A DNA stretch of 63,578 bases, taken from Rhodospirillaceae bacterium. GTDB lineage: Bacteria > Pseudomonadota > Alphaproteobacteria > GCA-2731375. Positions 31,930 through 41,814 of this stretch are shown here, piece by piece. The notes under the pieces are model-generated. The model was not told the origin of the DNA and ran no database searches. It was given only the letters and a program-made list of their open reading frames with translations. The position numbers were made by a program, and so were the translations under genes. Position 1 is the stretch's first letter; each line of letters begins with the position of its first letter. The stretch covers positions 1-63,578 of the forward strand of contig JABIRL010000099.1 of the NCBI GenBank assembly GCA_018667855.1, written 5' to 3'.

Positions 31930-34875
31930 ATGGTATCCGGCCCCAACATCTTCACCATTGCGCCCGGGTCGGGCTTTGCCGATCAACTGGTGGCGGGATT
32001 ATTGGAGCGCCACGGCGCCGACCCGCTGGAGCTGCCCCGCCTGACCCTGTTGCTGCCGACCCGGCGCGGCATTCGGGCCGTACGGGACGGCTTTTTGCGG
32101 CATACCGGCGGCCGCGCCATGCTGCTGCCGCGCATGCAGGCGATCGGCGACGTGGACGAAGAAGAATTGTTGCTGGACCCGCTGCACGGCGATGACCTGT
32201 TGGCTCTGCCGCCCGCGATCACCGCCCTGCGCCGGCAACTTTTGCTGCTGCATCTGATTGCCCGAAATCGTGCCATCGACCCGACCCAGGCCGCGCCCCT
32301 GGCTGGCGAGCTGGCGCAACTTTTGGATCGGTTGCAAACCGAAGATGTACCCCTGTCCGCCCTGGAAGATCTGGTGCCCGACGATCTGGCGGCCCATTGG
32401 CAGGAGACGTTGGAGTTCCTCAATCTGCTGGCCGCGCCCTGGACCGACTTGCTGGCGGCGGAAGGTTGTCTCGACCCGAGCGAGCGGCGAAATGCCGTGC
32501 TGTGGGCCCAGGCGGATCGCTGGCGCCAGTCGCCGCCTGCCGATCCTGTGGTTATCGCCGGCTCCACCGGCTCCATCCCGGCGACGGCCCGGTTGATCGC
32601 CGTGGTCGCTCATCTGGACAATGGCGCCGTGGTGCTGCCCGGTTTGGACCAGCATTCCGACGAGACGACCTGGGCGGCGGTGGATCAAAGTCATGCACAA
32701 TTCGGTCTGGCGCAATTGCTGCGGCGGATTGGCGTGGAGCGGGCCCAGGTTGCGCCCTGGCGACACGAAACCGACGAAATCGACGAAATCGGGGAAAGCC
32801 CGCGCCAGGCTTTGCTGCGCGAAACCCTGCGGCCCACGGAAACCACTGAACAATGGCGGCATCTGCCGGCGCTGGCGCCGGCGGCCGCGGCGGGCCTGAC
32901 AAGGATCGATTGCGCCGATCCTATCGAAGAGGCCGGCGTCATCGCTCTATGCATGCGCCGGTCCCTGGAGACACCGGGCCGCACCGCCGCCCTGGTTACG
33001 CCCGACCGGGGTCTGGCGCGCCGGGTCGGGGCGGAGTTGAAGCGATGGGATATCGCGGTGGATGACAGCGCCGGATTGCCCTTGGTCGCCACGCCGCCGG
33101 GGTCGTTTTTGCGCCTGACGGCGGAGATGCTGGCCAGCGCCCTGGACCCGGTGGATCTTTTGGCGACCCTGAAACACCCTCTGGCCCTTGGCGGGCTGCC
33201 CGCCGGCGCCTTACGCGCCGCCGCGCGGGATCTGGACCGCCTGGCCCTGCGCGGGCCCCGCCCGGCCCCGGGTTTCGATGGCCTTGCCGCCGCCCTGGCC
33301 GCCGCCCGGGAAGATTCCATTCAAGCCCGAACCTTGCTCGGTGAACTATCGACCCAGGGCGCACAGGCGTTGGAATTGTGTCAAAGCGCTGAAGCGGCAT
33401 TGATCGATCTGCTGACAGCCCATATACGCTTTGCCGAATGGCTGGCCACCGATTCCGACGGTCAATGCCATCTTTGGGCCGGGGAGGCGGGTGAAGCCGC
33501 CATGCGGTTTGTCGCCGATCTGCTGGCCGCCGCCGGGGGCCTGCCCGTCATGGCGGGGACCGGCTATGCCACATTGTTGAACAGCCTGATGGTGGGTCAG
33601 TCGGTCCGGCCGACCTACGGCCTGCATCCCCGTCTGCATATCTGGGGTCCGTTGGAAGCCCGCCTGCAACAGGCCGATCTGGTGCTGTTGGGGGGCTTGA
33701 ACGAAGGCACCTGGCCAGGCACGGCGGAGGCCGACGCCTGGTTAAGCCGGCCCATGGCAGCGAAACTTGGTCTGCCCGCGCCGGAACGGCGCATAGGCCT
33801 GGCGGCCCATGATTTTGCCCAGGCCGCCAGCGGCGGGGAGGTTATCCTGACCCGCGCCGCCAAGGTGGAAGGCACCCCGACCGTGCCCTCGCGCTGGCTG
33901 CTGCGGTTGGAACAGGTCCTGGCCGCCACGGGCCTGACCCTTGATCAGGCGACACCCCATGCTGTGCGCGGTTGGCATGCGCAATTGGACGAAGCCGGAA
34001 CGCCGCGACCCATCGAGGCGCCCGAATGCCGCCCCCCGCTGGCGGCGCGGCCCCGGCGGCTGTCGGTGACCCAGGTGGAAACCTGGATCCGGGATCCCTA
34101 TGCCGTTTATGCCCGACATGTTTTGAAACTACGCGCTCTGGACCCCATCGCCGCCGATCCCGGCGCGGCGGACTACGGTAACGCGGTGCACAAGGCGCTG
34201 GAAACGTTTGCTGCCGCCTACCCGAATGAGCTGCCGCCGCAAGCAGAACAGTTGTTATTGCAGCAAGGCCGGGCGGCGTTCGGCGAGTTGCTGCAGCGGC
34301 CTGGCGTGCGGGCGTTTTGGTGGCCGCGCTTTCAACGTATCGCGGCCTGGTTTCTGGAGCAGGAAGCCGCCCGGCGTCCCGCCACCCTGCCCCTCGCGAC
34401 CGAGGCCAAGGGACAAATGACGCTGCAAGGACCAGGCGGCGCATTCATCCTGACCGGCATTGCCGATCGCATCGACCGTTTGCCCGATGGCAGCCTGGGG
34501 ATTATCGACTACAAAACCGGGGTAACGCCGAGCGAGGCTGAACTGCTGCGCGGCGAGGCGCCGCAATTGCCATTGGAAGCAGCCATCGCGATGGCGGGCG
34601 GCTTTGCCCATGTGCCGGGGGGGGAGGTGTCCCGGTTGAGTTATTGGCGGGTATCCGGCGGCCGGGAACCGGGGCAAATAAAGGATATCAAAACCCATGG
34701 CGGTGACCTGGCGCGGGAAGCGCAACAGGGCCTGGCCGAGCTGATCGCCAAGTTCGACGATCCGCACACCGCCTATCTGGCCCGGCCCCGCCCGGCAATC
34801 GCGCCGCGCTTTTCCGATTATGATCACTTGGCCCGGATCAAGGAATGGTCCGCCGGCGGACCGGGGGATTATTAA
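31930..34875 (+). CDS. addB: AddB, subunit of the AddAB helicase-nuclease
   Basis: A 981-aa protein of the alphaproteobacterial AddB family. With AddA it processes double-strand DNA ends for RecA loading and recognises Chi-like sites. I see no intact GxxxxGKT loop at the N terminus (LLPTRRGIRAVRDGF instead). The C-terminal RecB-type nuclease has GIIDYKTG with the catalytic Asp and Lys. Clustered Fe-S cysteines typical of Bacillus AddB are not obvious. The gene lies 4 bases after murU and 4 bases before addA, so the three are co-transcribed. Confidence 0.93.
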   Translation: MVSGPNIFTIAPGSGFADQLVAGLLERHGADPLELPRLTLLLPTRRGIRAVRDGFLRHTGGRAMLLPRMQAIGDVDEEELLLDPLHGDDLLALPPAITALRRQLLLLHLIARNRAIDPTQAAPLAGELAQLLDRLQTEDVPLSALEDLVPDDLAAHWQETLEFLNLLAAPWTDLLAAEGCLDPSERRNAVLWAQADRWRQSPPADPVVIAGSTGSIPATARLIAVVAHLDNGAVVLPGLDQHSDETTWAAVDQSHAQFGLAQLLRRIGVERAQVAPWRHETDEIDEIGESPRQALLRETLRPTETTEQWRHLPALAPAAAAGLTRIDCADPIEEAGVIALCMRRSLETPGRTAALVTPDRGLARRVGAELKRWDIAVDDSAGLPLVATPPGSFLRLTAEMLASALDPVDLLATLKHPLALGGLPAGALRAAARDLDRLALRGPRPAPGFDGLAAALAAAREDSIQARTLLGELSTQGAQALELCQSAEAALIDLLTAHIRFAEWLATDSDGQCHLWAGEAGEAAMRFVADLLAAAGGLPVMAGTGYATLLNSLMVGQSVRPTYGLHPRLHIWGPLEARLQQADLVLLGGLNEGTWPGTAEADAWLSRPMAAKLGLPAPERRIGLAAHDFAQAASGGEVILTRAAKVEGTPTVPSRWLLRLEQVLAATGLTLDQATPHAVRGWHAQLDEAGTPRPIEAPECRPPLAARPRRLSVTQVETWIRDPYAVYARHVLKLRALDPIAADPGAADYGNAVHKALETFAAAYPNELPPQAEQLLLQQGRAAFGELLQRPGVRAFWWPRFQRIAAWFLEQEAARRPATLPLATEAKGQMTLQGPGGAFILTGIADRIDRLPDGSLGIIDYKTGVTPSEAELLRGEAPQLPLEAAIAMAGGFAHVPGGEVSRLSYWRVSGGREPGQIKDIKTHGGDLAREAQQGLAELIAKFDDPHTAYLARPRPAIAPRFSDYDHLARIKEWSAGGPGDY

Positions 34876-34879
34876 GGCC

Positions 34880-37800
34880 ATGCGCGCCACGGACCGTCAG
34901 CGCCTGGCCGCCGATCCCGGCCTTTCCGCCTGGGTCACGGCGTCCGCCGGTACGGGCAAGACCCATGTTCTGACGGACCGTGTCCTGCGGCTGTTGCTGA
35001 CCGACTGCCCGCCCGAACGCATATTATGCCTGACCTTTACCAAGGCGGCGGCGGCGGAAATGGCCAACCGCCTGCATGATCGCCTGGGCGCCTGGGCCGT
35101 GGCCGGCGAGGGGGAGTTGGGCCAGGCCCTGGTGGATCTGACCGGCCTGTCGTTCGAGGCCCGGACCATGGATTTGGCCCGGCGTCTCTTTGCCCGGGTG
35201 CTGGATACCCCCGGCGGCCTGAAAGTGCAGACCATTCATTCCTTTTGCGAGGCGCTGTTGCGGCGCTTTCCCCTTGAGGCCCGCCTGGCGCCGCATTTCC
35301 AGGTCATGGATGAACGCCAGGCGGCCGACGTCCTGGCAACCGCCCTGCGGGAGGTGTTGGAACAGGATGCGGAGGCAGAGGAACCCCTGACGGCGGCGTT
35401 AATGGCTCTGGTGGATCAGGAGACGTTCGGCAAACTGATGGCCGATCTATCGGCGGATCGGGGCCGCCTGCAACGATTGCTGAACCGACCCCATGGCCTG
35501 GATGGATTGATCGGCGATGTCCGCCGTGCCTTGGATCTGGCGCCGGAGGAGGACGAAGCTGGCATTCTGACCGCCGCCGTGGCGGAAGATAATCTTGATG
35601 GACCGGGGTTGAGCGATATCGCGGAATTCATGGTGCTGGGCGGCAAGAATGAAAGCCGCCATGGCCAGACCATTATTGACTGGCTGGCCGCACCCATCGA
35701 CAGAACAGGTAATTTTGACGCCTATCTGGGCGCCTTTTTCACCGAGCGGGGGCGGGGCAAGGCCTATGCCAAACCTCTGACCAAGAATACCATGGCCGAT
35801 GCACCGGGGGGTCTGGCCGTGATCGAGGCGGAGACCGCCCGCCTGAACGCAATCCGCCTGCGCCGCAATGCCGCCCGCATCGCGGATGCGACGGAGAAAC
35901 TTTTGGCCTTGGGCGCGCGGTTGATCACAGCTTATGGGGCGGAAAAACAGCGCCTGGCGCTTTTGGATTATGATGATCTGGTGCTGCGCTCCGGCGAGCT
36001 GCTATCGGGAGGCACCAGCACCGAGTGGGTATTGTACAAACTGGACGGTGGTCTGGACCATATTCTGATTGACGAGGCGCAGGATACCAACCCGGAGCAA
36101 TGGCAAGTGGTGCGTACCCTGGCCGACGAATTTTTTGCCGGCGAAGGAGCCTTTGAAGATGCCGACGACAGCCCGTTAGCCATGGGCCGGACTCTGTTCG
36201 CGGTCGGTGATGTGAAACAATCCATCTACAGTTTTCAACGTGCCGATCCGGCGGCGTTTCAGGCCATGCGGCATCATTTCGCGGCCCGGGTCGGTGCCGC
36301 CAAGCGGCGCTGGCAACCGGTGGAACTGGCCCTTTCATTCCGCTCTACCCCAGCCGTGCTGCAGGCTGTCGATGCCATATTCGCCGAACCGGAAGCGCGC
36401 GACGGCCTCAACTTCGACGACGTGGACAATGTTCGTCACATCCCAAACCGGTCCACCGACGCCGGTCTGGTGGAAATTTGGCCGACCGAATTGCCGACCG
36501 AGTTGCTGGGCGAGGAACAGACCGCCTGGGTCCCGCCGGTCACACAGCAATATCAGCGAACTCCCGTGGCCCGGCTGGCCGGTCGCATCGCCGATCAGAT
36601 CGAGCGGTGGTTAGAGAGCGGCGAGATGCTGGAGGCCAAGGGCCGGCCCCTCGGGCCCGGCGATATCCTGATCCTGGTGCAGCGCCGGGCAAATTTTGTC
36701 GAGGCCATGGTGCGGGCCCTGAAACGCAAGGGCATTCCCGTGGCCGGCGTGGACCGCATGGTTTTGATGGAACAATTGGCGGTGATGGACCTGGCCGCCC
36801 TGGGTAATTTCCTGCTGCTGCCGGAAGACGATCTGAACCTGGCCGTGGTTCTGAAGGGACCTTTGATTGGCTGGAATGATGAGCAACTGTTTGAACTGGC
36901 CCATGGTCGTGAAGGCGGCTTGTGGGCTGCCCTGCGGGCCCGGCCGCAGGATCCGGCGTATCAGGCGCTGGCCGGGCTGCTGGCCAAGGTCGATTTCGTC
37001 CCGCCGTTTGAATTGTACGCCGAGCTGCTGGGCGCGGGTGGTGGACGGCGGCGTATTCTGTCGCGCCTGGGCCCCGATGCCAATGATCCGATCAACGAAT
37101 TTCTCGATCTGGCGCTTTCCTACGAACGGGACCATGCGCCCAGTTTGCAAGGTTTTCTCCATTGGCTCGAACGGGGTGAGACGGAGGTCAAGCGGGACCT
37201 GGATCAGGGCCAGAACGAAGTTCGGGTGATGACCGTGCATGGCGCCAAGGGGCTGGAGGCGCCCGTGGTTATTCTGGCCGATACAGTGCGGGTGCCGGAC
37301 AAGACGCCGTCGCTATTGTGGCCCGATTTACCGAATGTTCCCGATACCCATACCGGTGCAGGTGCAGGTGCAGGTGCCGCGCCCCTGTGGGCCCCCATTC
37401 GGGCCATGGAGGAAGAGGTCATGGCCCAGGCCCGGGAGGTGGCGGAGCGGGACCGGGACCGGGAATATCGCCGCCTGTTCTACGTCGCCCTGACACGGGC
37501 CGCGGACCGGTTGTACATCTGCGGTTTCGAAGGCAAGAACGGACGCAAGGATCATTGCTGGTACGACATGGCCTGGCGGGCCCTTGCCGCCATGCCGGAT
37601 ATCGCAAGGCCGGCGGAGCTGGAGGGCGGCATGCGCTTGCGCAATCTCCAGGATGCGGCACCGCCCCGTGTCGCGGCCGATCTCCCACCGGCGCCCGTGG
37701 CCCTGCCTGATTGGGCCATTGCAATGGCGCCGGTCGAACCGGTGCCGCCCCGTCCCCTGACGCCGTCGCGGCCACAAACAGCCGAACCCAGCGTCGCCTC

Positions 37801-38317
37801 GCCATTGGCAGATGGCGGGCAGGCCCGCTTCCAGCGCGGCAATCATATTCACCGTCTGCTACAAACCCTGCCCGATCTGTTGCCCAATCAGCGCGCCCCT
37901 GCCGCCGCGCGCTATCTGGCCCTGCCAGCCCATGTCCTGGAGCCTGAACAGCAAGCGGATATTCTGGCGGTAACCCTCGGTGTGCTGGAGCATGGTGATT
38001 TCGCGCCGATTTTTGCGCCCGGGTCCCAGGCCGAGGTTCCCCTGACCGCGTTGCTCTCAGGCCGGGTCGTCAGCGGTCAGGTGGATCGGTTGGCCGTTAC
38101 TGATTCGGAAGTTTTAGTGGTGGATTACAAATCCAATCGCCCGCCGCCACAACGTGTGATTGATGTGGATGCGACTTATTTGCAGCAACTGGCCAGCTAT
38201 CGTGCAACGTTGATGCAAATTTACCCGGAAAAAACAATACGTTGCGCCCTTTTATGGACTGACGGGCCTAATTTGATGGTCATTGACGGCGACGTCTTAG
38301 CCGCACATGCACCTTGA
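34880..38317 (+). CDS. addA: AddA, helicase-nuclease subunit
   Basis: A 1145-aa UvrD/RecB-type helicase-nuclease. Walker A TASAGTGKTHVLTDRVL is near residue 20, Walker B reads LIDEAQDTNPEQW, and GDVKQSIYSFQRA and VMTVHGAKGLEAPVV are helicase motifs. The C-terminal nuclease domain has VVDYKSNRP. ATG 34880, four bases after the AddB stop, is preferred over an earlier start inside addB. A hexanucleotide repeat encodes GAGAGAGA near residues 825-833, in a linker. trxA follows after 132 bases. Confidence 0.95.
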   Translation: MRATDRQRLAADPGLSAWVTASAGTGKTHVLTDRVLRLLLTDCPPERILCLTFTKAAAAEMANRLHDRLGAWAVAGEGELGQALVDLTGLSFEARTMDLARRLFARVLDTPGGLKVQTIHSFCEALLRRFPLEARLAPHFQVMDERQAADVLATALREVLEQDAEAEEPLTAALMALVDQETFGKLMADLSADRGRLQRLLNRPHGLDGLIGDVRRALDLAPEEDEAGILTAAVAEDNLDGPGLSDIAEFMVLGGKNESRHGQTIIDWLAAPIDRTGNFDAYLGAFFTERGRGKAYAKPLTKNTMADAPGGLAVIEAETARLNAIRLRRNAARIADATEKLLALGARLITAYGAEKQRLALLDYDDLVLRSGELLSGGTSTEWVLYKLDGGLDHILIDEAQDTNPEQWQVVRTLADEFFAGEGAFEDADDSPLAMGRTLFAVGDVKQSIYSFQRADPAAFQAMRHHFAARVGAAKRRWQPVELALSFRSTPAVLQAVDAIFAEPEARDGLNFDDVDNVRHIPNRSTDAGLVEIWPTELPTELLGEEQTAWVPPVTQQYQRTPVARLAGRIADQIERWLESGEMLEAKGRPLGPGDILILVQRRANFVEAMVRALKRKGIPVAGVDRMVLMEQLAVMDLAALGNFLLLPEDDLNLAVVLKGPLIGWNDEQLFELAHGREGGLWAALRARPQDPAYQALAGLLAKVDFVPPFELYAELLGAGGGRRRILSRLGPDANDPINEFLDLALSYERDHAPSLQGFLHWLERGETEVKRDLDQGQNEVRVMTVHGAKGLEAPVVILADTVRVPDKTPSLLWPDLPNVPDTHTGAGAGAGAAPLWAPIRAMEEEVMAQAREVAERDRDREYRRLFYVALTRAADRLYICGFEGKNGRKDHCWYDMAWRALAAMPDIARPAELEGGMRLRNLQDAAPPRVAADLPPAPVALPDWAIAMAPVEPVPPRPLTPSRPQTAEPSVASPLADGGQARFQRGNHIHRLLQTLPDLLPNQRAPAAARYLALPAHVLEPEQQADILAVTLGVLEHGDFAPIFAPGSQAEVPLTALLSGRVVSGQVDRLAVTDSEVLVVDYKSNRPPPQRVIDVDATYLQQLASYRATLMQIYPEKTIRCALLWTDGPNLMVIDGDVLAAHAP

Positions 38318-38449
38318 CGAGGCGGTCGGGTCTGCCTACCTTTTTATACTAAGGTGTATTATTGACGCAGCAAAGGGGCGGTTGCTGATGAATTCGCCAT
38401 CGCCCTGAATTATGCTGTTATTATGCTGCTAGGAAGATTGGAAAACGTC

Positions 38450-38770
38450 ATGACCACAAAGCCCGTATCAGACGACTCGTTCGATAGCGATGTATTGGGT
38501 GCCGAGGGCCCCGTGGTTGTGGATTTCTGGGCCGAATGGTGCGGTCCCTGTAAACAGATCGCACCCGCGCTGGAAGAGATCGCGACGGAATTGGGCGATA
38601 AGGTTACCATTGCCAAGGTCAATATTGACGACAACCCGTCCATTCCTGCCAAATATGGCGTACGCGGCATCCCCACGCTGATGCTGTTCAAGGACGGTGA
38701 AGTCGCCTCCATGAAAGTCGGCGCTCTGCCCAAGGGCAAGATCCAGGAATGGATTGAAGAGTCGATCTAG
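38450..38770 (+). CDS. trxA: Thioredoxin
   Basis: A 106-aa thioredoxin with the active site WCGPC in [16 protein letters not shown] and the cis-Pro segment [14 protein letters not shown] 38450 is preferred to a start nine codons earlier because GGAAAA precedes it. It reduces protein disulfides in the cytoplasm with thioredoxin reductase. The addB-addA-trxA order is common in alphaproteobacteria. A GC-rich stretch without clear terminator separates it from the convergent gene. Confidence 0.97.
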   Translation: MTTKPVSDDSFDSDVLGAEGPVVVDFWAEWCGPCKQIAPALEEIATELGDKVTIAKVNIDDNPSIPAKYGVRGIPTLMLFKDGEVASMKVGALPKGKIQEWIEESI

Positions 38771-38806
38771 CGCGCTAGCGGACCGGACCAGCTTTGGCCG
38801 CGCCGG

Positions 38807-39172
38807 CTAATTCTTGCTGACGTCAAGAGCGTCCCAGAGCGCCTTTTCGCGGTCTTTCAGAAGATAGTATTGTGTTTCCAAACGCTCTTCACCCGGCCAA
38901 TCGCGATTCCCGACCGCGACGGCCAGGGCAATCTTGATATCGGCCAATTGCCCATATGTGTCGGATAGCTGTTTGACGTAGCCCTTTTGCCGGGGTGCAA
39001 GATTCTCCTCCGTTACAGCCAGTTCACGACTCTTCGCCCGGTATTCCTCCGCCGTTTGCAAGTATCTTTTCACCGACGCCTGGTAATCACTTTTGCCGCC
39101 GGCGGAAAGGGGTAGGGGCAATACCGTGAGGCAAAGGAAAATTGACAGCATCGCGGGAATAATTCGCGTCAT
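38807..39172 (-). CDS. Small secreted protein of unknown function
   Basis: A 121-aa protein with ATG 39172 and GGAGG at proper distance on the minus strand. Residues 1-24 form a signal peptide ending near SAGG. The mature part is helical and charged, with a likely coiled coil (YLQTAEEYRAKSRELAV, then KQLSDTYGQLADIKIA and LLKDREKALWDAL). No enzymatic motif is seen and I do not recognise the family. It sits alone, convergent with trxA and divergent from rpsU. Confidence 0.75.
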   Translation of the reverse strand: MTRIIPAMLSIFLCLTVLPLPLSAGGKSDYQASVKRYLQTAEEYRAKSRELAVTEENLAPRQKGYVKQLSDTYGQLADIKIALAVAVGNRDWPGEERLETQYYLLKDREKALWDALDVSKN

Positions 39173-39427
39173 GGGAGCATCCTCCAAAAGCAATTCCGGA
39201 TTGTTCTGGCTCATTTGGCACCATAGACGCTAAATATTGACGAAAGGTTGCGGTGTTTTCCGTGCTTCACATCAGCGCGCCTTTGGTCTATATACTTCGA
39301 CAATCGGCTGGCAATGCTTGGCGAACGGTTATGTGCGCCCTGCTTTTCAAGCTATTGAAATGTCATTGGATCACCGGAATTCGGCCAAAGCGGCCTTGAT
39401 TTCCGCGGATTTTGAAGGAGAAGACCA

Positions 39428-39637
39428 CTGGTACAGGTCAGTGTTCGCGACAATAACGTGGATCAGGCGCTTCGCGCTCTGAAAAAGAAATTGCAGCGCG
39501 AGGGCGTCTTTCGCGAAATGAAAATGCGGAAATATTTCGAGAAACCCTCGGAACGCCGGGCTCGTGAAAAGGCTGAAGCGGTGCGTCGTGCCCGCAAGCT
39601 GGTGCGCAAGCGGGCCCAGAAGGAAGGCTTGCTTTAA
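39428..39637 (+). CDS. rpsU: 30S ribosomal protein S21, apparent CTG start
   Basis: Ribosomal protein S21 (69 codons). The frame reads [17 protein letters not shown], then [20 protein letters not shown] and an Arg/Lys-rich tail ending KEGLL, a clear S21. No ATG, GTG or TTG precedes the conserved start: an in-frame TGA lies at 39413-39415. The only codon at proper distance from the strong Shine-Dalgarno AAGGAGAAG (39415-39423) is CTG at 39428, 7 bases after GGAG. Either translation starts at CTG or the base is a sequencing error. A standard start search would miss this gene. Confidence 0.93.
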   Translation: MVQVSVRDNNVDQALRALKKKLQREGVFREMKMRKYFEKPSERRAREKAEAVRRARKLVRKRAQKEGLL

Positions 39638-39881
39638 CGCCAAAGCCTTCATGGCCAGCCAAAGATCGCGCTGGTTTCTTGGAATAACACACGCCTCATT
39701 TGACACTTCGCGCTTCGCGGTGCCCTCCCGCATGGCTGGTGGCCGTGCTGTCGACGACGCCGCAATTTCCCCAAAGTTGTTTGCATTCGCCCGCGATCAT
39801 TTTACGTTTGATCCATTGCAGTTCTCAATGAATGGACCGGCACTGTGAACGTAAACGTCTGCAAGGGTGCCTAGCCCTATC

Positions 39882-41393
39882 ATGACCGCCATCGCACAGG
39901 AATCCACCGCCATTCCGGCTTGGCGTCGCTGGGCGATCTTGTTCTCCATTACCTTGGCGACAACCCAATACGCCATGGCGATCCTGGTTGTCTCCGTCGT
40001 TTTGCCACAAATGCAGGGCTCTTTATCCGCGACCCAGGATGAGGTCGCCTGGGTCATGACCTTCAATATTTTGGCGACGGCGGTGATGACGCCCATGTCG
40101 GGTTGGCTGGCGGCCCGGTTTGGCAGGCGCCGGGTCATGCTGGGCAGCATGACGGGCTTCACCATCGCAACTTTGTTCTGTGGTCTATCCCCTAACCTGC
40201 CGGTATTGGTGCTGTTCCGCATTGCCCAGGGCACCTTCGGCGCGCCCTTGATCCCCCTGGGACAGGCCATTTTGTTGGACAGTTTTCCCAAACATCAGCA
40301 CAGCATGGCGACGTCGGTGTTCGGCATGGCGGTGGTGGTGGGACCGGTGATCGGACCGGTGCTGGGCGGTTGGCTGGCCGAGGATTACGGTTGGCCGGCT
40401 GCGTTCTTCATGTTTCTGCCCTTCGGCGCCATTGCCTTCGTGGGCATGTATGTATTCCTCAGCGATAAGGGGCGCCAGGCCGGCGTAACCCTGGATTGGA
40501 CAGGGTTTCTGACATTGTCGGTCGCCGTGATTGGCCTGCAATTATTGTTGTCGCGGGGCCAGCGGCACGACTGGTTTGAAAGCCCCGAAATCATAATCGA
40601 GGCAGTGCTGGCATTGATTGCCCTGCATCTGTTCGTGGTTCACAGCCTGACGGCACGGCAACCGTTTCTGAATCCGCGTCTGTTGTTGGACAGAAATTTC
40701 GTGATCGGCCTGATTATCGTGACCATCTACGGCATGTTGAATTTCACGCCCATGGTGTTGTTGCCGCCCATGCTGCAGGGCCTGCTTGGCTATCCGGACA
40801 GTATAATCGGCTTGCTGCTGGGGTTGCGCGGGGTCGGCGCCATCGCGGGATTTTTCGTGGCTATGTTCGTATCTCGTCTGGACCCGCGGATCGGTATGAC
40901 GATGGGATTCTTGATGCAGGTTGCCTCCGGCCTGCATATGTCCAGTTTCGATATCAATACCACCATCATGGATGTCGGTCTCAATTCCACCCTGCAAGGC
41001 TTGGCGATCGGGATCATCTGGGTGCCCTTGACCGTCGCCGCCTTTGCCACCCTGGATAACAGGCATCTGGCGGAAGCTTCGGCGGTCTATCACCTGTTGC
41101 GTAATTTGGGCAGCGCCATCTTCATATCCCTGTCGGTTACCGTCGTCATCATCTCCACCGCTTCGAACTATGCCGGCATGACAGAATTTATCTCGGAATA
41201 TAACAAAGTCCTAACCTTGCCCTGGTCCCTGGGGGCCTGGAACATGGACAGCACCAAGGGTTTGGCCGCACTAAGCGGCGAGTTGGGGCGGCAAGCCGCC
41301 TTGATCGGCTATATCAACGCCTTCAAGGGTTATACTTTTGCCAGCCTGGCCGTGCTGCCTCTAATTGCACTGGTGCGGATACCGAAACCGTAA
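39882..41393 (+). CDS. DHA2-family MFS multidrug exporter (EmrB/QacA type)
   Basis: A 503-aa membrane protein with about 14 hydrophobic helices. Near the N terminus LPQMQGSLSATQDEVAWVMTFN and GWLAARFGRRRVML form the MFS motif A region. VVVGPVIGPVLGGWLAEDYGWPAAFF is the antiporter motif C typical of the EmrB/QacA (DHA2) group. ATG 39882 is my choice; GTG 39867 would add five residues, and neither has a convincing ribosome-binding site. No membrane-fusion partner (EmrA) is adjacent. It likely exports hydrophobic compounds by proton antiport. Confidence 0.9.
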   Translation: MTAIAQESTAIPAWRRWAILFSITLATTQYAMAILVVSVVLPQMQGSLSATQDEVAWVMTFNILATAVMTPMSGWLAARFGRRRVMLGSMTGFTIATLFCGLSPNLPVLVLFRIAQGTFGAPLIPLGQAILLDSFPKHQHSMATSVFGMAVVVGPVIGPVLGGWLAEDYGWPAAFFMFLPFGAIAFVGMYVFLSDKGRQAGVTLDWTGFLTLSVAVIGLQLLLSRGQRHDWFESPEIIIEAVLALIALHLFVVHSLTARQPFLNPRLLLDRNFVIGLIIVTIYGMLNFTPMVLLPPMLQGLLGYPDSIIGLLLGLRGVGAIAGFFVAMFVSRLDPRIGMTMGFLMQVASGLHMSSFDINTTIMDVGLNSTLQGLAIGIIWVPLTVAAFATLDNRHLAEASAVYHLLRNLGSAIFISLSVTVVIISTASNYAGMTEFISEYNKVLTLPWSLGAWNMDSTKGLAALSGELGRQAALIGYINAFKGYTFASLAVLPLIALVRIPKP

Positions 41394-41588
41394 TGTTTGA
41401 ACCGGCGTGCCGGAATCTTAGAAAAATCGAATTTAATCTGAATTTTTGCCCTTTACGCTTTATTTACTACCACGGTTGGGCTAAGAGTTGCTTCCAGATT
41501 AGCAAAGCAAGGCATAGCCAATAAGCCAGCTTAGAACTGGCGTGGCGGTTGAGGGCTCTTAATTCGGTAAACGAAGTTGGAGCAGACC

Positions 41589-41741
41589 ATGGTAATTGAA
41601 AGAAACACGCAAAGGCGCGCGTCGGACCGTCGGGACGATGATCGCAGGCAGAGCAGTCAAGGCGCACCGGCCGGTGTGGAGCGACGATTGACCGACCGCA
41701 GGAACGGCAACCGGCGAGCAGCCACCGAACGGCGCGGCTAA
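41589..41741 (+). CDS. Tiny Arg-rich protein
   Basis: A 50-codon ORF with a good GGAG ribosome-binding site seven bases upstream. The product is extremely basic and polar, with repeated RR-D motifs (RRASDRRDDDRR, RRLTDRRNGNRR). It has no Cys, no hydrophobic stretch and no recognised family. It could bind nucleic acid or be a regulatory peptide. A strong hairpin follows. It is small and unconserved by eye, so a chance ORF cannot be excluded. Confidence 0.5.
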   Translation: MVIERNTQRRASDRRDDDRRQSSQGAPAGVERRLTDRRNGNRRAATERRG

Positions 41742-41772
41742 CCTCTTCCCAACAATTCTTGAGAATTTGGCG

Positions 41773-41804
41773 GCCGGGGCACCCTATAAATTGGGTGCCC
41801 CGGC
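41773..41804. terminator. 12-bp GC-rich hairpin
   Basis: GCCGGGGCACCC (41773-41784) pairs perfectly with GGGTGCCCCGGC (41793-41804) around an 8-base AT-rich loop. It lies between the tiny ORF and the convergent thiolase gene. No clear T-run follows on either strand, so termination efficiency is uncertain. Confidence 0.6.
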
Positions 41805-41814
41805 GAAGCTGCTG

